From an uncultured Kiritimatiellota bacterium (GTDB taxonomy: Bacteria; Verrucomicrobiota; Kiritimatiellia; RFP12; UBA1067), in the NCBI GenBank assembly GCA_934667425.1, contig CAKULV010000029.1, positions 1 through 44,642 on the forward strand: DNA of 44,642 nucleotides. The letters run 5' to 3'. The notes under the pieces are model-generated. The model ran no database searches and was not told the origin of the DNA. It saw only the letters and a program-made list of their open reading frames with translations. Shown in pieces: positions 25,923-34,552 of the stretch. Position numbers and translations under genes: made by a program. Numbering within the stretch: position 1 is the first letter of the stretch; each line of letters begins with the position of its first letter.

Positions 25923-27224
25923 TCACGCGCCAAAGCGGATGCTCGCGGCACGGCCATGCGCATCAAGTCCCTCGACGGCGGCAAACGCCGCTATCGTCGG
26001 CTCCGTCTCCCTGAGGTCTGCCTTGGTGAACGCCACGAAGCTGTGCCGGCGGCGGAAGTCGTCCGGCGTAAGCCCGTTGAACATGTTTGCGGCGCCGCCG
26101 GTAGGCAGCACGTGGGAAGGACCTGCCACGAAGTCGCCGGCCGATTCGGGAGTCCATGCGCCGGCAAACACCGCGCCGGCGGCCCGCACTCCCTTCATCA
26201 GCCTTGTGGCCTCCCTGCACATGATCTCGAAATGCTCCGGGGCGAAGCGGTTCACAAGCTCAAGCCCCTCGGAAAGGCTGGGCGTCACGACGAACAGTAT
26301 CCCGTCCCGATCGACGACCCTTTGGATTATCTCCTTGCGCGACAGCGTATCCATCTGCGCGAAGAGTTCCCTCTTGACCTCCTCGGCGAAATCCCTGGAC
26401 TGCGTGACGAGCAAGGACTTCTCCCATCCGCTGCCGTGCTCGGCCTGAGAAAGGAGATCCGCCGCGACCCACTTTGCGCTCACCGTGCCGTCGGCCAGGA
26501 CTGCTATCTCGCTCGGTCCCGCAACCTGGTCAATGCCGACATATCCGTACACCTGTCGCTTTGCCGCCGTGACATATGCGTTGCCGGGGCCTACGATCTT
26601 CTGCACCTTGCGGCAGGACTTCGTGCCGAACGCCATCATTCCTATCGCCTGAATGCCCCCGACGCGGTATATCTCGGTGGCCCCCGCAAGCTTTAGCGCA
26701 TAGAGAAGCGTGGGGTTGACCGCGCCGGTCTTCCCGGCAGGGGTACACGCGACGATTTCCTTAACGCCGGCGGCGCGGGCAAGCGTGACCGTCATGATGG
26801 AGGTGGACGCAAGCGGCGCGGTGCCGCCTGGCACATACACGCCAACGCGATCCATCGGCGAGAAGAATTCGCCCGTGCTGCCGCCGCGAGGCGTCTTCAT
26901 CGTCCAGGATGACCGGAGAGAGGCCTTCGAGAAGCGCATCACGCGGGTGTACGCATCCCTGACCGCCCGCTTGAGATGCGCCGGGACGGACGCATCCGCC
27001 AGCTTCAGCTCCGCCTGCGAAATCCTGAACTGCCCTGGTTTGAGATTCGCCCCCTCGAACCTGGACACACAGTCGGCGACGGCGGCATCTCCACGCACAC
27101 GCACATCCGCCAGCACCGCGGCGGCGGCCTTCTCCGCCTCCTCCGGGAATGCACTGCGTTCCAGGAACGCCGTGACAATCTTGCTTTGCCGCTTCTTTTC
27201 GGACCAATCTACGATACGCAACAT
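25923..27224 (-). CDS. hisD: Histidinol dehydrogenase
   Basis: 433 residues, normal length. Motifs include YVPGGTAPLASTSIMT, VGPGNAYVTAAKRQVYG, GPSEIAVLAD, LSQAEHGSG with zinc-ligand His/Gln and FAPEHFEIM with catalytic Glu/His. It oxidises histidinol to histidine with NAD+ and Zn2+. No other his gene is in the window. The leader is about 36 nt with GGGAG upstream. Confidence 0.95.
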   Translation of the reverse strand: MLRIVDWSEKKRQSKIVTAFLERSAFPEEAEKAAAAVLADVRVRGDAAVADCVSRFEGANLKPGQFRISQAELKLADASVPAHLKRAVRDAYTRVMRFSKASLRSSWTMKTPRGGSTGEFFSPMDRVGVYVPGGTAPLASTSIMTVTLARAAGVKEIVACTPAGKTGAVNPTLLYALKLAGATEIYRVGGIQAIGMMAFGTKSCRKVQKIVGPGNAYVTAAKRQVYGYVGIDQVAGPSEIAVLADGTVSAKWVAADLLSQAEHGSGWEKSLLVTQSRDFAEEVKRELFAQMDTLSRKEIIQRVVDRDGILFVVTPSLSEGLELVNRFAPEHFEIMCREATRLMKGVRAAGAVFAGAWTPESAGDFVAGPSHVLPTGGAANMFNGLTPDDFRRRHSFVAFTKADLRETEPTIAAFAAVEGLDAHGRAASIRFGA

Positions 27225-27266
27225 GGCTTACAGAAATCTCCCTGCTTGTTCTGTCAATTTCCGTGA

Positions 27267-27275
27267 ATTATACCA
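27267..27275 (-). promoter_or_regulatory. hisD promoter (extended -10)
   Basis: Minus strand TG-G-TATAAT; predicted start about 27260. Confidence 0.6.
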
Positions 27276-27323
27276 CACATAAGGTCCAACGAAGGATGCC
27301 TACAAGAGCGAGTCGGCACATAC

Positions 27324-28601
27324 CTAATTTAGTGCAGAAAGAGGACAGACGATAATTCCATCCTCCTGACGCGTGTATGCGAACTCTCCAACAGCAGTCA
27401 CAATCATCCGAAAGGCAGGGGTCGGCAAATTCTTGTCCGCTATCAATCGAGAAAGGGCATTTAGCGTATTCGCGCCTTCGTCTATCAGACGCTTGCCGCC
27501 AAGTTTGATCTCAAACAAGGCATATCGTCCATTTGCAAGGTGAATGACCGCATCGCATTCAAGACCTTGCTTGTCATGATAATGTCGAACCTCGCCTTCC
27601 AGCGCTTCCGCATAGACCCGCAAATCCCGCATTGCCATCGTCTCGAACAGAAAGCCAAATGTCTTCAAATCGTCCATGAGCTCGCCGGGACCTGCGCCAA
27701 GCGCAGCGACAGCAATTGACGGGTCAACGTAATAGCGCGTATCTGATGTCCGCACTGCGTCTTTTGTCCGCAGATTTGGACACCATGCATGCGATTCCTC
27801 TATGACAAACAATTTCCGAAGCGCATTCAGATATGAATATATCGTGTCATCGCCAATGGAAATCATTTCGTTTGAAGCCAAATCTGCCTTGATGACTTTT
27901 GCCGATGCCTGCGTCCCCTGAAGCCTTGCATATGACCGCATGAGCTTGAGGGCCCGATCTGGATCCCTGGTCGTCTTGTCCACTCGCGAGATGTCACGCT
28001 CCGCAATCGCCTGCAGAATGTTCTTCGCCGTTTCAAACCGAGCCCTTCCAGTCATCATCAACGACTGCGGCCATCCGCCTCGACAAACGATGTTCGCCAT
28101 ATGTTCCAGGTCAAACGCCTTCGCAGTCTCCGCCGTCACGGAATGTCCCTTGAACAAATCCGCAAGTCTCACGGTGCCAGACGACTCGCCAGACTCAAGC
28201 AAAGTCATTGGACGCATCTTAAGCCACGAAAAGCGCCCCGTCCCGGAATGTTTCAATTCATCTATATCGACAGGGACGGCACTGCCGGTAATCATGTACC
28301 CACCTATGATGGATTCCCGGTCGGCTTTGTAGCGAATGGCATCCCAAAGCTTCGGCGCAATCTGCCATTCGTCAATCAGCCGAGGTTGGATGCCTGACAA
28401 GATTCTGTCCGGATCAATTTGAGCGAGTTCAAGATTCTGTTCACGGCGTGTCGGCTCGTCCATGAAGATGCAGCTTTTTGCAACCTGAAGGCACGTTGTC
28501 GTCTTTCCGCACCATTTCGGGCCCTCCACAAGAACGGCGGCTGAAGACGATAACTTCAATTGCAATATTTCATCAACAATGCGTCTTCTGTATTTATTCA
28601 T
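27324..28601 (-). CDS. AAA ATPase with DUF4143 domain
   Basis: 425 residues from ATG 28601 (MNKYRRRIVDEI). Walker A is VEGPKWCGKTTT (a GxxxxGKT variant), followed by FMDEPTRRE, LIDEWQIAPKLWDAIR as Walker B and MITGSAVP as sensor. A middle helical part and a C-terminal nuclease-like DUF4143 domain (ARRY-type YVDPSIAVAALG and CDAVIHLANGRYALFEIKLGG) follow. Function is unknown; such proteins are widespread and often linked to mobile DNA. Longer starts to 28847 read through a repeat element and are rejected. The promoter box lies 11 nt upstream, giving a nearly leaderless transcript. Confidence 0.85.
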   Translation of the reverse strand: MNKYRRRIVDEILQLKLSSSAAVLVEGPKWCGKTTTCLQVAKSCIFMDEPTRREQNLELAQIDPDRILSGIQPRLIDEWQIAPKLWDAIRYKADRESIIGGYMITGSAVPVDIDELKHSGTGRFSWLKMRPMTLLESGESSGTVRLADLFKGHSVTAETAKAFDLEHMANIVCRGGWPQSLMMTGRARFETAKNILQAIAERDISRVDKTTRDPDRALKLMRSYARLQGTQASAKVIKADLASNEMISIGDDTIYSYLNALRKLFVIEESHAWCPNLRTKDAVRTSDTRYYVDPSIAVAALGAGPGELMDDLKTFGFLFETMAMRDLRVYAEALEGEVRHYHDKQGLECDAVIHLANGRYALFEIKLGGKRLIDEGANTLNALSRLIADKNLPTPAFRMIVTAVGEFAYTRQEDGIIVCPLSALN

Positions 28602-28611
28602 AATGGCATAA

Positions 28612-28620
28612 ATTATACCA
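28612..28620 (-). promoter_or_regulatory. Extended -10 promoter of the AAA/DUF4143 gene
   Basis: Minus strand TG-G-TATAAT; predicted start about 28605, 4 nt before the ATG. Confidence 0.6.
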
Positions 28621-28643
28621 TATTTATGCGCATCAATCATCCA

Positions 28644-28720
28644 TTCGGGCAGTTGGCGCAATTTCGTTCGGGCAGTTGGCTCGATTTCGTTCGGGCAGTT
28701 GGCGCAATTTCGTTCGGGCC
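28644..28720. repeat. 23-bp tandem repeat, three full units plus part
   Basis: Units of 23 bp at 28644-28666, 28667-28689 and 28690-28712, each beginning TTCGGGCAGTTGG. The middle copy differs in two or three bases. A fourth copy begins and diverges at about 28720, where the heptamer-type element starts. Confidence 0.8.
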
Positions 28721-28881
28721 GCAAGGGGCCGAGCGCGTCCCTCCCGAAAGAGCATCCCTCGGTTAATGGTCGCGACAAGCGCGACCCTCCCGCAAATGAA
28801 CCAATGCCCAAATGGTCCAATGCAATCGTAAATCGCAAATGCCACAACCAACTACCATCCTACCAACTACCATCTACTTCC
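28717..28881. repeat. Heptamer-repeat intergenic element, copy D (partial)
   Basis: The reverse complement is nearly identical to 42629-42780: both hold the GGGAGGGTCGCGC hairpin and the CATTAACCGAGGGATGC block. They differ mainly by a 16-nt insertion of heptamer units in the 42-kb copy and a few substitutions. Its outer end carries CCAACTA/CCATCTA heptads (about 28846-28881). Confidence 0.75.
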
Positions 28882-28927
28882 TAACCCACATTGCGAAACT
28901 TTGCGGTTGCATTGCAAGTTGGCCCTA

Positions 28928-28936
28928 TGGTAGAAT
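28928..28936 (+). promoter_or_regulatory. leu operon promoter
   Basis: TG-G-TAGAAT extended -10 with a possible -35 TTGCAT at 28907-28912 (18-bp spacer). Predicted start about 28943, giving a leader of about 180 nt before leuA. Confidence 0.5.
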
Positions 28937-28964
28937 ACGCGCCGTTTTTTGGAATTGGTAGATC

Positions 28965-29042
28965 ATGATTGTATGCTCGTTCATGTTTGCGCGACTTTAC
29001 ACCCTTGGCCTTGCGCCACGGGGCGGTTTCGCGTGTACTTGA
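28965..29042 (+). CDS. Possible leu leader peptide
   Basis: A 25-codon frame starting MIVCSFMFARLYTLGLAP, with three CTT Leu codons in six positions (LYTLGL) and a stop before the terminator at 29073. Its place between promoter and attenuator terminator fits a leucine leader peptide, but the Leu run is weak compared with classical leuL and no ribosome site is evident. A second possible start is the ATG at 28983. Confidence 0.4.
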   Translation: MIVCSFMFARLYTLGLAPRGGFACT

Positions 29043-29072
29043 ACGGCAAAGCAAAGTAGGTTCAGGAAATGG

Positions 29073-29103
29073 CGGCCCCGCTCAGATGAGTGGGGCCGTT
29101 TTT
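29073..29103 (+). terminator. Attenuator-like terminator upstream of leuA
   Basis: An 11-bp stem (29073-29083 with 29088-29098) pairing CGGCCCCGCTC with GAGTGGGGCCG (one G-U) around an AGAT loop, followed by TTTTT. It lies about 20 nt before leuA inside the transcribed leader, so it must regulate read-through. Its sequence closely resembles the trp terminator. Confidence 0.85.
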
Positions 29104-29124
29104 CGTTTCAGGGAAGGAGAGCAA

Positions 29125-30750
29125 ATGAATGACAACAAGGTGAGATTCTTCGACACCACCCTCCGGGATGGTGAGCAGGCGCCTGGCTACTCGATGACAC
29201 TCGAGGAGAAGCTGCGCATGGCAAGGCAGCTCGAACGGCTGGGGGTGGATGTCATCGAGGCGGGATTCGCCGCCGCATCGCCCGGAGACTTCGACAGCGT
29301 GAAACAGATAGCGGATGCCGTGCGCGGATGCACGGTGTGTTCGCTTTCGAGGGCCTTGCCAAACGACATTGACGCCTCCGCGTCCGCGCTTGCGGGGGCG
29401 GCGAACCCGCGGATACACACCTTCCTCGCCACAAGCGACCTCCACCTGCAGTACAAGCTCAGGATGTCACGCGAGCGGGCGCTTGAGCAGGTCCGCAAGA
29501 TGGTCGCGTATGCGCGGGGCAAATGCGCCGAGGTCGAGTTTTCGGCCGAAGACGCGACCCGCACGGATTCAGACTATCTCTGCACCGTGATCGAGGCGGC
29601 CATCGCAAGCGGCGCGACCATAGTGAACCTGCCGGACACCGTCGGGTACGCCACCCCGAAGGAGATAACGGACATGGTGACGAACGTGCGCAACCGCGTA
29701 CCGAACATCGACCGGGCTATCATCTCGATGCATGTGCACGACGATCTCGGACTTGCCGTCGCCAACTCCCTCGCCGGCGTACAGGCCGGCGCCAGACAGG
29801 TGGAGTGCACTATCTGCGGCATCGGCGAACGCGCCGGGAATGCGGCTCTCGAGGAGATCGTCATGGGGCTGCGCACACGAGGCGACTATTACGGGCTCTC
29901 GCACGGCATCCATACCGAGGAGATAGGGCGTACCGCCAGACTGCTCTCTTCGATAACCGGCGTGAAGATATTCCCATCGAAATCGATCGTCGGCGCCAAT
30001 GCGTTCGCGCACGAATCCGGCATACACCAGCATGGGGTGCTGACCAACGCAAGGACATACGAGATAATGACCCCCGAGTCGGTTGGCGTGAAGAAGACGG
30101 AACTCGTCCTCGGCAAGCATTCAGGGCGCCACGCATTCAGCGAGAGGCTCAAGACCCTGGGCTATGCTTTGCCCGAAGAGCGCATCGACGAACTCTTCGC
30201 GCAATTCAAGCGCCTGGCGGACAGGAAGAAGACGATCTCGGATCGCGACATTGCCGCCCTGGCGGAAGCGGCCGTGCCGACGGCTTCCGACCCCGCGAAG
30301 CAGTATACCCTCGTATCCTTCGTGGTGAACAGCGGCAACCGCATGAGCTCCACGGCCGACGTCACTCTCCAGCGCGGAGGAAAGACATATCAGGAAGTCG
30401 CGCTCGGCACCGGCCCGGTATACGCATCCATAAGGGCCGTGGAAAAGATAATCCGCCACCCGTTCAGTCTGGACGACTACACGATACAGGCCGTCACCGA
30501 ACACCGCGATGCGCTCGGAGAAGTCTCGGTGAAGATCTCCGACGCAACGGGCACTTACCGCGGACGCGGCGTATCGACGGACATCATCGAGGGATCGATA
30601 CTCGCGTGCCTTGCCGCAGTGAACAGGATGCTCGACGAAAGCCAGGGCGGCATCGGAACCGGAGCGGCATCAATCGCACAGCATTCCTTCGACCACGACA
30701 TGCTCGGAGGAGGCCATACGGACAAACAGAAAATCGAGGAGGCAAACTGA
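29125..30750 (+). CDS. leuA: 2-isopropylmalate synthase
   Basis: 541 residues from ATG 29125, which has AAGGAG 6-8 nt upstream. An in-frame TTG extension (28969) runs through the attenuator and is rejected. FFDTTLRDGEQAPG, metal-ligand SMHVHDDLGLAVANS and the C-terminal LeuA regulatory dimer domain (VVNSGNRMSSTADVTL... GTGPVYASIRAVEKI) are present, so leucine feedback is expected. First committed step of leucine synthesis. Confidence 0.95.
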   Translation: MNDNKVRFFDTTLRDGEQAPGYSMTLEEKLRMARQLERLGVDVIEAGFAAASPGDFDSVKQIADAVRGCTVCSLSRALPNDIDASASALAGAANPRIHTFLATSDLHLQYKLRMSRERALEQVRKMVAYARGKCAEVEFSAEDATRTDSDYLCTVIEAAIASGATIVNLPDTVGYATPKEITDMVTNVRNRVPNIDRAIISMHVHDDLGLAVANSLAGVQAGARQVECTICGIGERAGNAALEEIVMGLRTRGDYYGLSHGIHTEEIGRTARLLSSITGVKIFPSKSIVGANAFAHESGIHQHGVLTNARTYEIMTPESVGVKKTELVLGKHSGRHAFSERLKTLGYALPEERIDELFAQFKRLADRKKTISDRDIAALAEAAVPTASDPAKQYTLVSFVVNSGNRMSSTADVTLQRGGKTYQEVALGTGPVYASIRAVEKIIRHPFSLDDYTIQAVTEHRDALGEVSVKISDATGTYRGRGVSTDIIEGSILACLAAVNRMLDESQGGIGTGAASIAQHSFDHDMLGGGHTDKQKIEEAN

Positions 30751-30751
30751 T

Positions 30752-32026
30752 ATGGCAGGGATGACCATGAGCCAGAAGATCCTGGCCGCACACGCAAACC
30801 GGAATGAGGTCCACGCCGGGGAACTCGTAATGGCGAAGCTCGACCTTGTGCTTGGCAACGACATAACGGCCCCCGTTGCGATAGGGGAGTTCCCGAAATT
30901 CGGCAGGGAAAACGTATTCGACCGCGACAAGATAGCGCTCGTTCCCGACCACTTCACGCCAAACAAGGACATAAAGGCCGCAACACAATGCGCATGCATG
31001 CGGAATTTCGCATACAGCCAGAATGTGAAGAACTACTTTGAGGTCGGCCACGACTGCGGAGTGGAGCACGCACTGCTGCCGGAGAAAGGCCTCGTCACCG
31101 CAGGCGACCTGGTCATCGGCGCGGACAGCCACACCTGCACATACGGGGCACTCGGCGCATTCTCCACCGGCATAGGGTCAACCGACATGGCGTGCGGCAT
31201 GGCTACCGGGATGACTTGGTTCCGCGTTCCCGAGGCCATCAGGGTTACGCTGCACGGATCGTTCCGTCGCCACGTAAGCGGCAAGGACCTCATCCTGCAC
31301 CTTATCGGGATGATCGGCGTTGACGGAGCGCGATACCAGTCGCTCGAATTCTCCGGCCCCGGCGTCGCCGCCCTTTCGATGGACGACCGTTTCACGATCG
31401 CGAACATGGCCATCGAGGCCGGCGCGAAGAACGGCATATTCCCCGTTGACGGCACCTGCCTCGAATACCTGAAGGATCACGGGGCAAAGCAACCCGTCGT
31501 AATGGAGGCGGATGCCGGGGCAGCCTATGCGCGGACAGTCGATATCGATCTATCGGCCCTCCGTCCAACCGTCGCATTCCCGCACCTTCCCGAAAACACC
31601 CGTGCCATAGATGAGATCGGGGACATAGCGATCGATCAGGTAGTAATCGGAAGCTGCACCAACGGAAGGCTCTCCGACCTGCGCATCGCCGCCGAAATCC
31701 TCAAGGGGCGCAAGGTCAATCCGCACGTTCGCTGCATCGTGATTCCTGCAACCCAGCGCATCTGGATTGAGGCGCTTGAACTCGGCTACCTCAAGACATT
31801 CGCAGAAGCCGGCTGCGTAGTGTCCACACCCACTTGCGGACCCTGCCTTGGCGGCCACATGGGCATTCTCGCAAAGGGGGAACGCGCCGTAGCGACGACA
31901 AACAGGAACTTCGTCGGACGCATGGGCCATGTCGAAAGCGAAATATATCTGGCATCTCCCGCCGTGGCGGCGGCAAGCGCCGTCGCAGGGAAAATCATCT
32001 CACCTGAAAACATGGAGGAATCGTAA
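30752..32026 (+). CDS. leuC: 3-isopropylmalate dehydratase large subunit
   Basis: 424 residues, the shorter LeuC/HacA-type. 4Fe-4S cysteines are in IGSCTNGR and TPTCGPCLGG, with GADSHTCTYGALGAFSTG as substrate loop. It starts 1 nt after the leuA stop, with GAGGAGGC upstream, and overlaps leuD by one base. Isomerises isopropylmalate with LeuD. Confidence 0.95.
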   Translation: MAGMTMSQKILAAHANRNEVHAGELVMAKLDLVLGNDITAPVAIGEFPKFGRENVFDRDKIALVPDHFTPNKDIKAATQCACMRNFAYSQNVKNYFEVGHDCGVEHALLPEKGLVTAGDLVIGADSHTCTYGALGAFSTGIGSTDMACGMATGMTWFRVPEAIRVTLHGSFRRHVSGKDLILHLIGMIGVDGARYQSLEFSGPGVAALSMDDRFTIANMAIEAGAKNGIFPVDGTCLEYLKDHGAKQPVVMEADAGAAYARTVDIDLSALRPTVAFPHLPENTRAIDEIGDIAIDQVVIGSCTNGRLSDLRIAAEILKGRKVNPHVRCIVIPATQRIWIEALELGYLKTFAEAGCVVSTPTCGPCLGGHMGILAKGERAVATTNRNFVGRMGHVESEIYLASPAVAAASAVAGKIISPENMEES

Positions 32027-32520
32027 TGGAAATTTGCGGAAATGTCTTCAAGTACGGGGACAACGTCGATACGGATGTCATCATCCCCGCGCGCTATCTC
32101 AATACGGCAGACGCGAATGAACTCGCAAAGCACTGCATGGAGGATATCGACGCCACATTCGTCTCCAAGGTTGCCCCCGGCGACATAATGGTAGCCGGGC
32201 GAAACTTCGGTTGCGGAAGCTCGCGTGAACACGCTCCATTGGCAATCAAGGCGAGCGGAATCTCATGCGTGATCGCCTCGACGTTCGCACGGATCTTCTA
32301 CAGGAATGCGATCAACATTGGCCTTCCAATAATGGAATGCCCGGATGCCGTGGATTCCATTGCCGCAGGCGATCAGCTTTCCGTCGATCTTTCGTCCGGG
32401 ACAATAACGGACATCACATCCGGCAAGACGTTCAGGGCCGAACCGTTTCCCCCGTTTATGCAGGATCTGATCGCTGCGGGCGGACTCGCGGCCTACATGA
32501 GAAAGGCGGTGCAGAAATGA
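32026..32520 (+). CDS. leuD: 3-isopropylmalate dehydratase small subunit
   Basis: 164 residues, short LeuD type. YGDNVDTDVIIPARYL and NFGCGSSREHAPLAIK are diagnostic. The start overlaps the leuC stop (TAATG) and the stop overlaps the leuB start (ATGA). Confidence 0.95.
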   Translation: MEICGNVFKYGDNVDTDVIIPARYLNTADANELAKHCMEDIDATFVSKVAPGDIMVAGRNFGCGSSREHAPLAIKASGISCVIASTFARIFYRNAINIGLPIMECPDAVDSIAAGDQLSVDLSSGTITDITSGKTFRAEPFPPFMQDLIAAGGLAAYMRKAVQK

Positions 32521-33605
32521 AAAAGCGCATTGCAGTTGTCGCCGGAGACGGCGTGGGGCCTGAAATCGTGGGCGAGGCAATCAAGGTACTGCACGCGATC
32601 GGGGACAGGTTTGGACATGAATTCGAAATTGACCAAAGGCTCATAGGCGGATGTGCCTACGATGCCACCGGAAAATGTCTGCCAGCAGAGACGCTTGCCG
32701 CGTGCAAATCGTCCGATGCCGTACTGCTCGGCGCGGTCGGCGGACCGAAGTGGGATTCGCTGCCTGGGAAAGACCGCCCTGAACGGGCTTTGCTCGGCAT
32801 ACGTTCCGAACTTGGCCTTTTCTGCAATCTGCGACCGGCAAAGGTGTGGGAACCCTTGAAGAGCGCAAGTCCCCTCCGTCCTGAAATCGTATGCGGCAAT
32901 GATGGCAACGGCGGCATTGACTTGCTTGTCGTACGCGAACTCATCGGCGGCATATACTTCGGAGAGCACCAGAGAAGCGGTGACGGACTTTCCGCGCATG
33001 ACGTGATGCGCTATTCTATTCCAGAAATCGAACGCATCGCGAGAATGGCCTTCGTTGCCGCAAGGAAGCGCAGAGGCAGCGTTGTGAGCGTCGACAAGGC
33101 AAACGTCCTTGAAACATCCCGGCTGTGGAGAGAGACGGTGACCCGCCTGCATGAAAGCGAATTCCCGGATGTTTCGCTGTCCCACATGTATGTCGATAAC
33201 GCCGCAATGCAGATTGTGCGCAACCCAAGGCAGTTCGACGTGATGCTCACAGAAAACATGTTCGGCGACATCCTTTCCGACGAGGCTTCGCAAATCACCG
33301 GATCAATCGGCATGCTGCCATCAGCTTCGCTTCGCGAGGATGGCTTTGGCATGTACGAGCCGATTCACGGATCTGCGCCAGACATCGCCGGCAAGGACAT
33401 TGCGAACCCGATAGCGACAATACTGTCCGCCGCCATGATGCTCCGCCATTCGTTCAACTTGCAGGACGAAGCCAAGGCAATCGAGGATGCCGTTTCGGCT
33501 GTGCTTTCAAACGGCATCCGAACCGCAGACATTTCCACCGCAGGACTAAACCCCATTGGAACAGTCGCGATGGGCGATGCGATTTCGTCCGCTATCAATT
33601 CTTAA
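32517..33605 (+). CDS. leuB: 3-isopropylmalate dehydrogenase
   Basis: 362 residues, normal length, from ATG 32517 (MKKRIAVVAGDGVGPEIVGEA). An extended frame to 32265 is only leuD shadow. LLGAVGGPKWD, GLFCNLRPAK, NMFGDILSDEASQITGS and YEPIHGSAPDIAGK mark it. NAD-dependent oxidative decarboxylation, last operon gene. Confidence 0.95.
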   Translation: MKKRIAVVAGDGVGPEIVGEAIKVLHAIGDRFGHEFEIDQRLIGGCAYDATGKCLPAETLAACKSSDAVLLGAVGGPKWDSLPGKDRPERALLGIRSELGLFCNLRPAKVWEPLKSASPLRPEIVCGNDGNGGIDLLVVRELIGGIYFGEHQRSGDGLSAHDVMRYSIPEIERIARMAFVAARKRRGSVVSVDKANVLETSRLWRETVTRLHESEFPDVSLSHMYVDNAAMQIVRNPRQFDVMLTENMFGDILSDEASQITGSIGMLPSASLREDGFGMYEPIHGSAPDIAGKDIANPIATILSAAMMLRHSFNLQDEAKAIEDAVSAVLSNGIRTADISTAGLNPIGTVAMGDAISSAINS

Positions 33606-33651
33606 ACCTAACAATCGCAGTTGTGAATCATCCAGAGATCAATCATCACTT

Positions 33652-33906
33652 TCATGTGTGCTTTTTCTCAAGATAGGCATAGTAGTCGAAGATGTCATCT
33701 TTTGGATTCTCAATTGGGACAATGCCGATCATGCGCTGGACTTCTGGTGAAATCTTATCGTCTTTTGTTTCACATGAGTTTTTCAGCCCCTTGATGAAGC
33801 CGACTAACAATTCCGAAACCGTTGTTCGACGTTGGTTCGCATATTCGCGGACGAAATCAAGGTATTCACCAGGTAGGCGAATCGACACTCTCGCATCTGC
33901 GTACAT
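33652..33906 (-). CDS. DUF6364-like ribbon-helix-helix antitoxin, orphan
   Basis: 84 residues from ATG 33906, with AAAGGA 7-8 nt upstream; longer starts precede the predicted transcription start at about 33927. ARVSIRLPGEYLDFVREYANQRRTTVSELL is an RHH DNA-binding fold (strand then two helices), and the tail ISPEVQRMIGIVP ... DDIFDYYAYLEKKHT is the antitoxin type. No toxin gene follows: the stop lies 46 nt from the convergent leuB stop. Either the toxin was lost or this is a solitary regulator. Confidence 0.7.
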   Translation of the reverse strand: MYADARVSIRLPGEYLDFVREYANQRRTTVSELLVGFIKGLKNSCETKDDKISPEVQRMIGIVPIENPKDDIFDYYAYLEKKHT

Positions 33907-33933
33907 ACATGATCCTTTCATTTGTTCGTACAT

Positions 33934-33942
33934 AGTATACCA
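33934..33942 (-). promoter_or_regulatory. Extended -10 promoter of the orphan antitoxin gene
   Basis: Minus strand TG-G-TATACT; start about 33927, 21-nt leader with AAAGGA ribosome site. Confidence 0.5.
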
Positions 33943-34021
33943 CAATTCCATTTGATCGTTTCCCTTCTCTCCCATTAGGATAATCAATGCGCGATGTCAA
34001 TCAACCATCCCATTCGCGTTG

Positions 34022-34030
34022 TGGTATAAT
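34022..34030 (+). promoter_or_regulatory. HIT gene promoter
   Basis: TG-G-TATAAT extended -10; predicted start about 34037 and a GAAAGGA ribosome site at 34041-34047 before ATG 34054. Confidence 0.6.
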
Positions 34031-34053
34031 CATGGAAAACGAAAGGATGTCTT

Positions 34054-34476
34054 ATGTCGATGAATTGCGCTTACTGTGATGAAGGCAAGCTTTTGGATGC
34101 CTTTGGAATAAAGATATGCGAACTGCCCGCAAGCAAGGTGTATCTGTTCAAGGAACAGAGCCATAGGGGACGCTGCATCGTGGCCAGCAAATTCCACGTC
34201 AGCGAAATCGTGGAACTCTCACCCGATGAGCGGCATGCCTTCATGGATGACGTATGCAAAGTCGCAACGGCCATCCACAAGCTCTTCAAGCCGGCAAAGG
34301 TCAACTACGGGGCATACGGCGATACCGGCCACCATCTGCATTTCCACCTGGTGCCGAAATATGCCGAAGAATTCGAGTGGGGCGGCACTTTCGAGATGAA
34401 CCCAAAGCGAACCACCCTTTCCGACGGCGAATACTCCGCCCTCGTCGATTCCATCAGGAAAGAACTCGCCCTTTGA
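34054..34476 (+). CDS. HIT-family nucleotide-binding protein
   Basis: 140 residues. The HIT motif HHLHFHLVPK is near residue 90, with an N-terminal CxxC (CAYC) probably binding zinc. Such proteins hydrolyse AMP- or GMP-linked substrates. No operon partners. A GC-rich hairpin follows at 34510. Confidence 0.85.
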   Translation: MSMNCAYCDEGKLLDAFGIKICELPASKVYLFKEQSHRGRCIVASKFHVSEIVELSPDERHAFMDDVCKVATAIHKLFKPAKVNYGAYGDTGHHLHFHLVPKYAEEFEWGGTFEMNPKRTTLSDGEYSALVDSIRKELAL

Positions 34477-34509
34477 TCAAAAGCGCGGTGCAATGACGCG
34501 CAAACTCCG

Positions 34510-34545
34510 CCGCACATTCATGGGGCCTCCCCTTTGGATGTGCGG
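34510..34545 (+). terminator. Possible terminator hairpin downstream of the HIT gene
   Basis: Stem CCGCACAT/ATGTGCGG (34510-34517, 34538-34545) with an inner GGGG/CCCC pairing, followed by a mixed U-containing tail (ACAATTCTT). No strong U-run; may serve both convergent genes. Confidence 0.4.
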
Positions 34546-34552
34546 ACAATTC

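Noticed and set aside
28602..28847. N-terminal extension of the AAA/DUF4143 gene
   Set aside because: It reads through the promoter, the 23-bp tandem repeats and a repeat element shared with 42.6 kb.
28969..29124. N-terminal extension of leuA from a TTG
   Set aside because: It would translate through the attenuator terminator; ATG 29125 has a good ribosome site and a family-like start.
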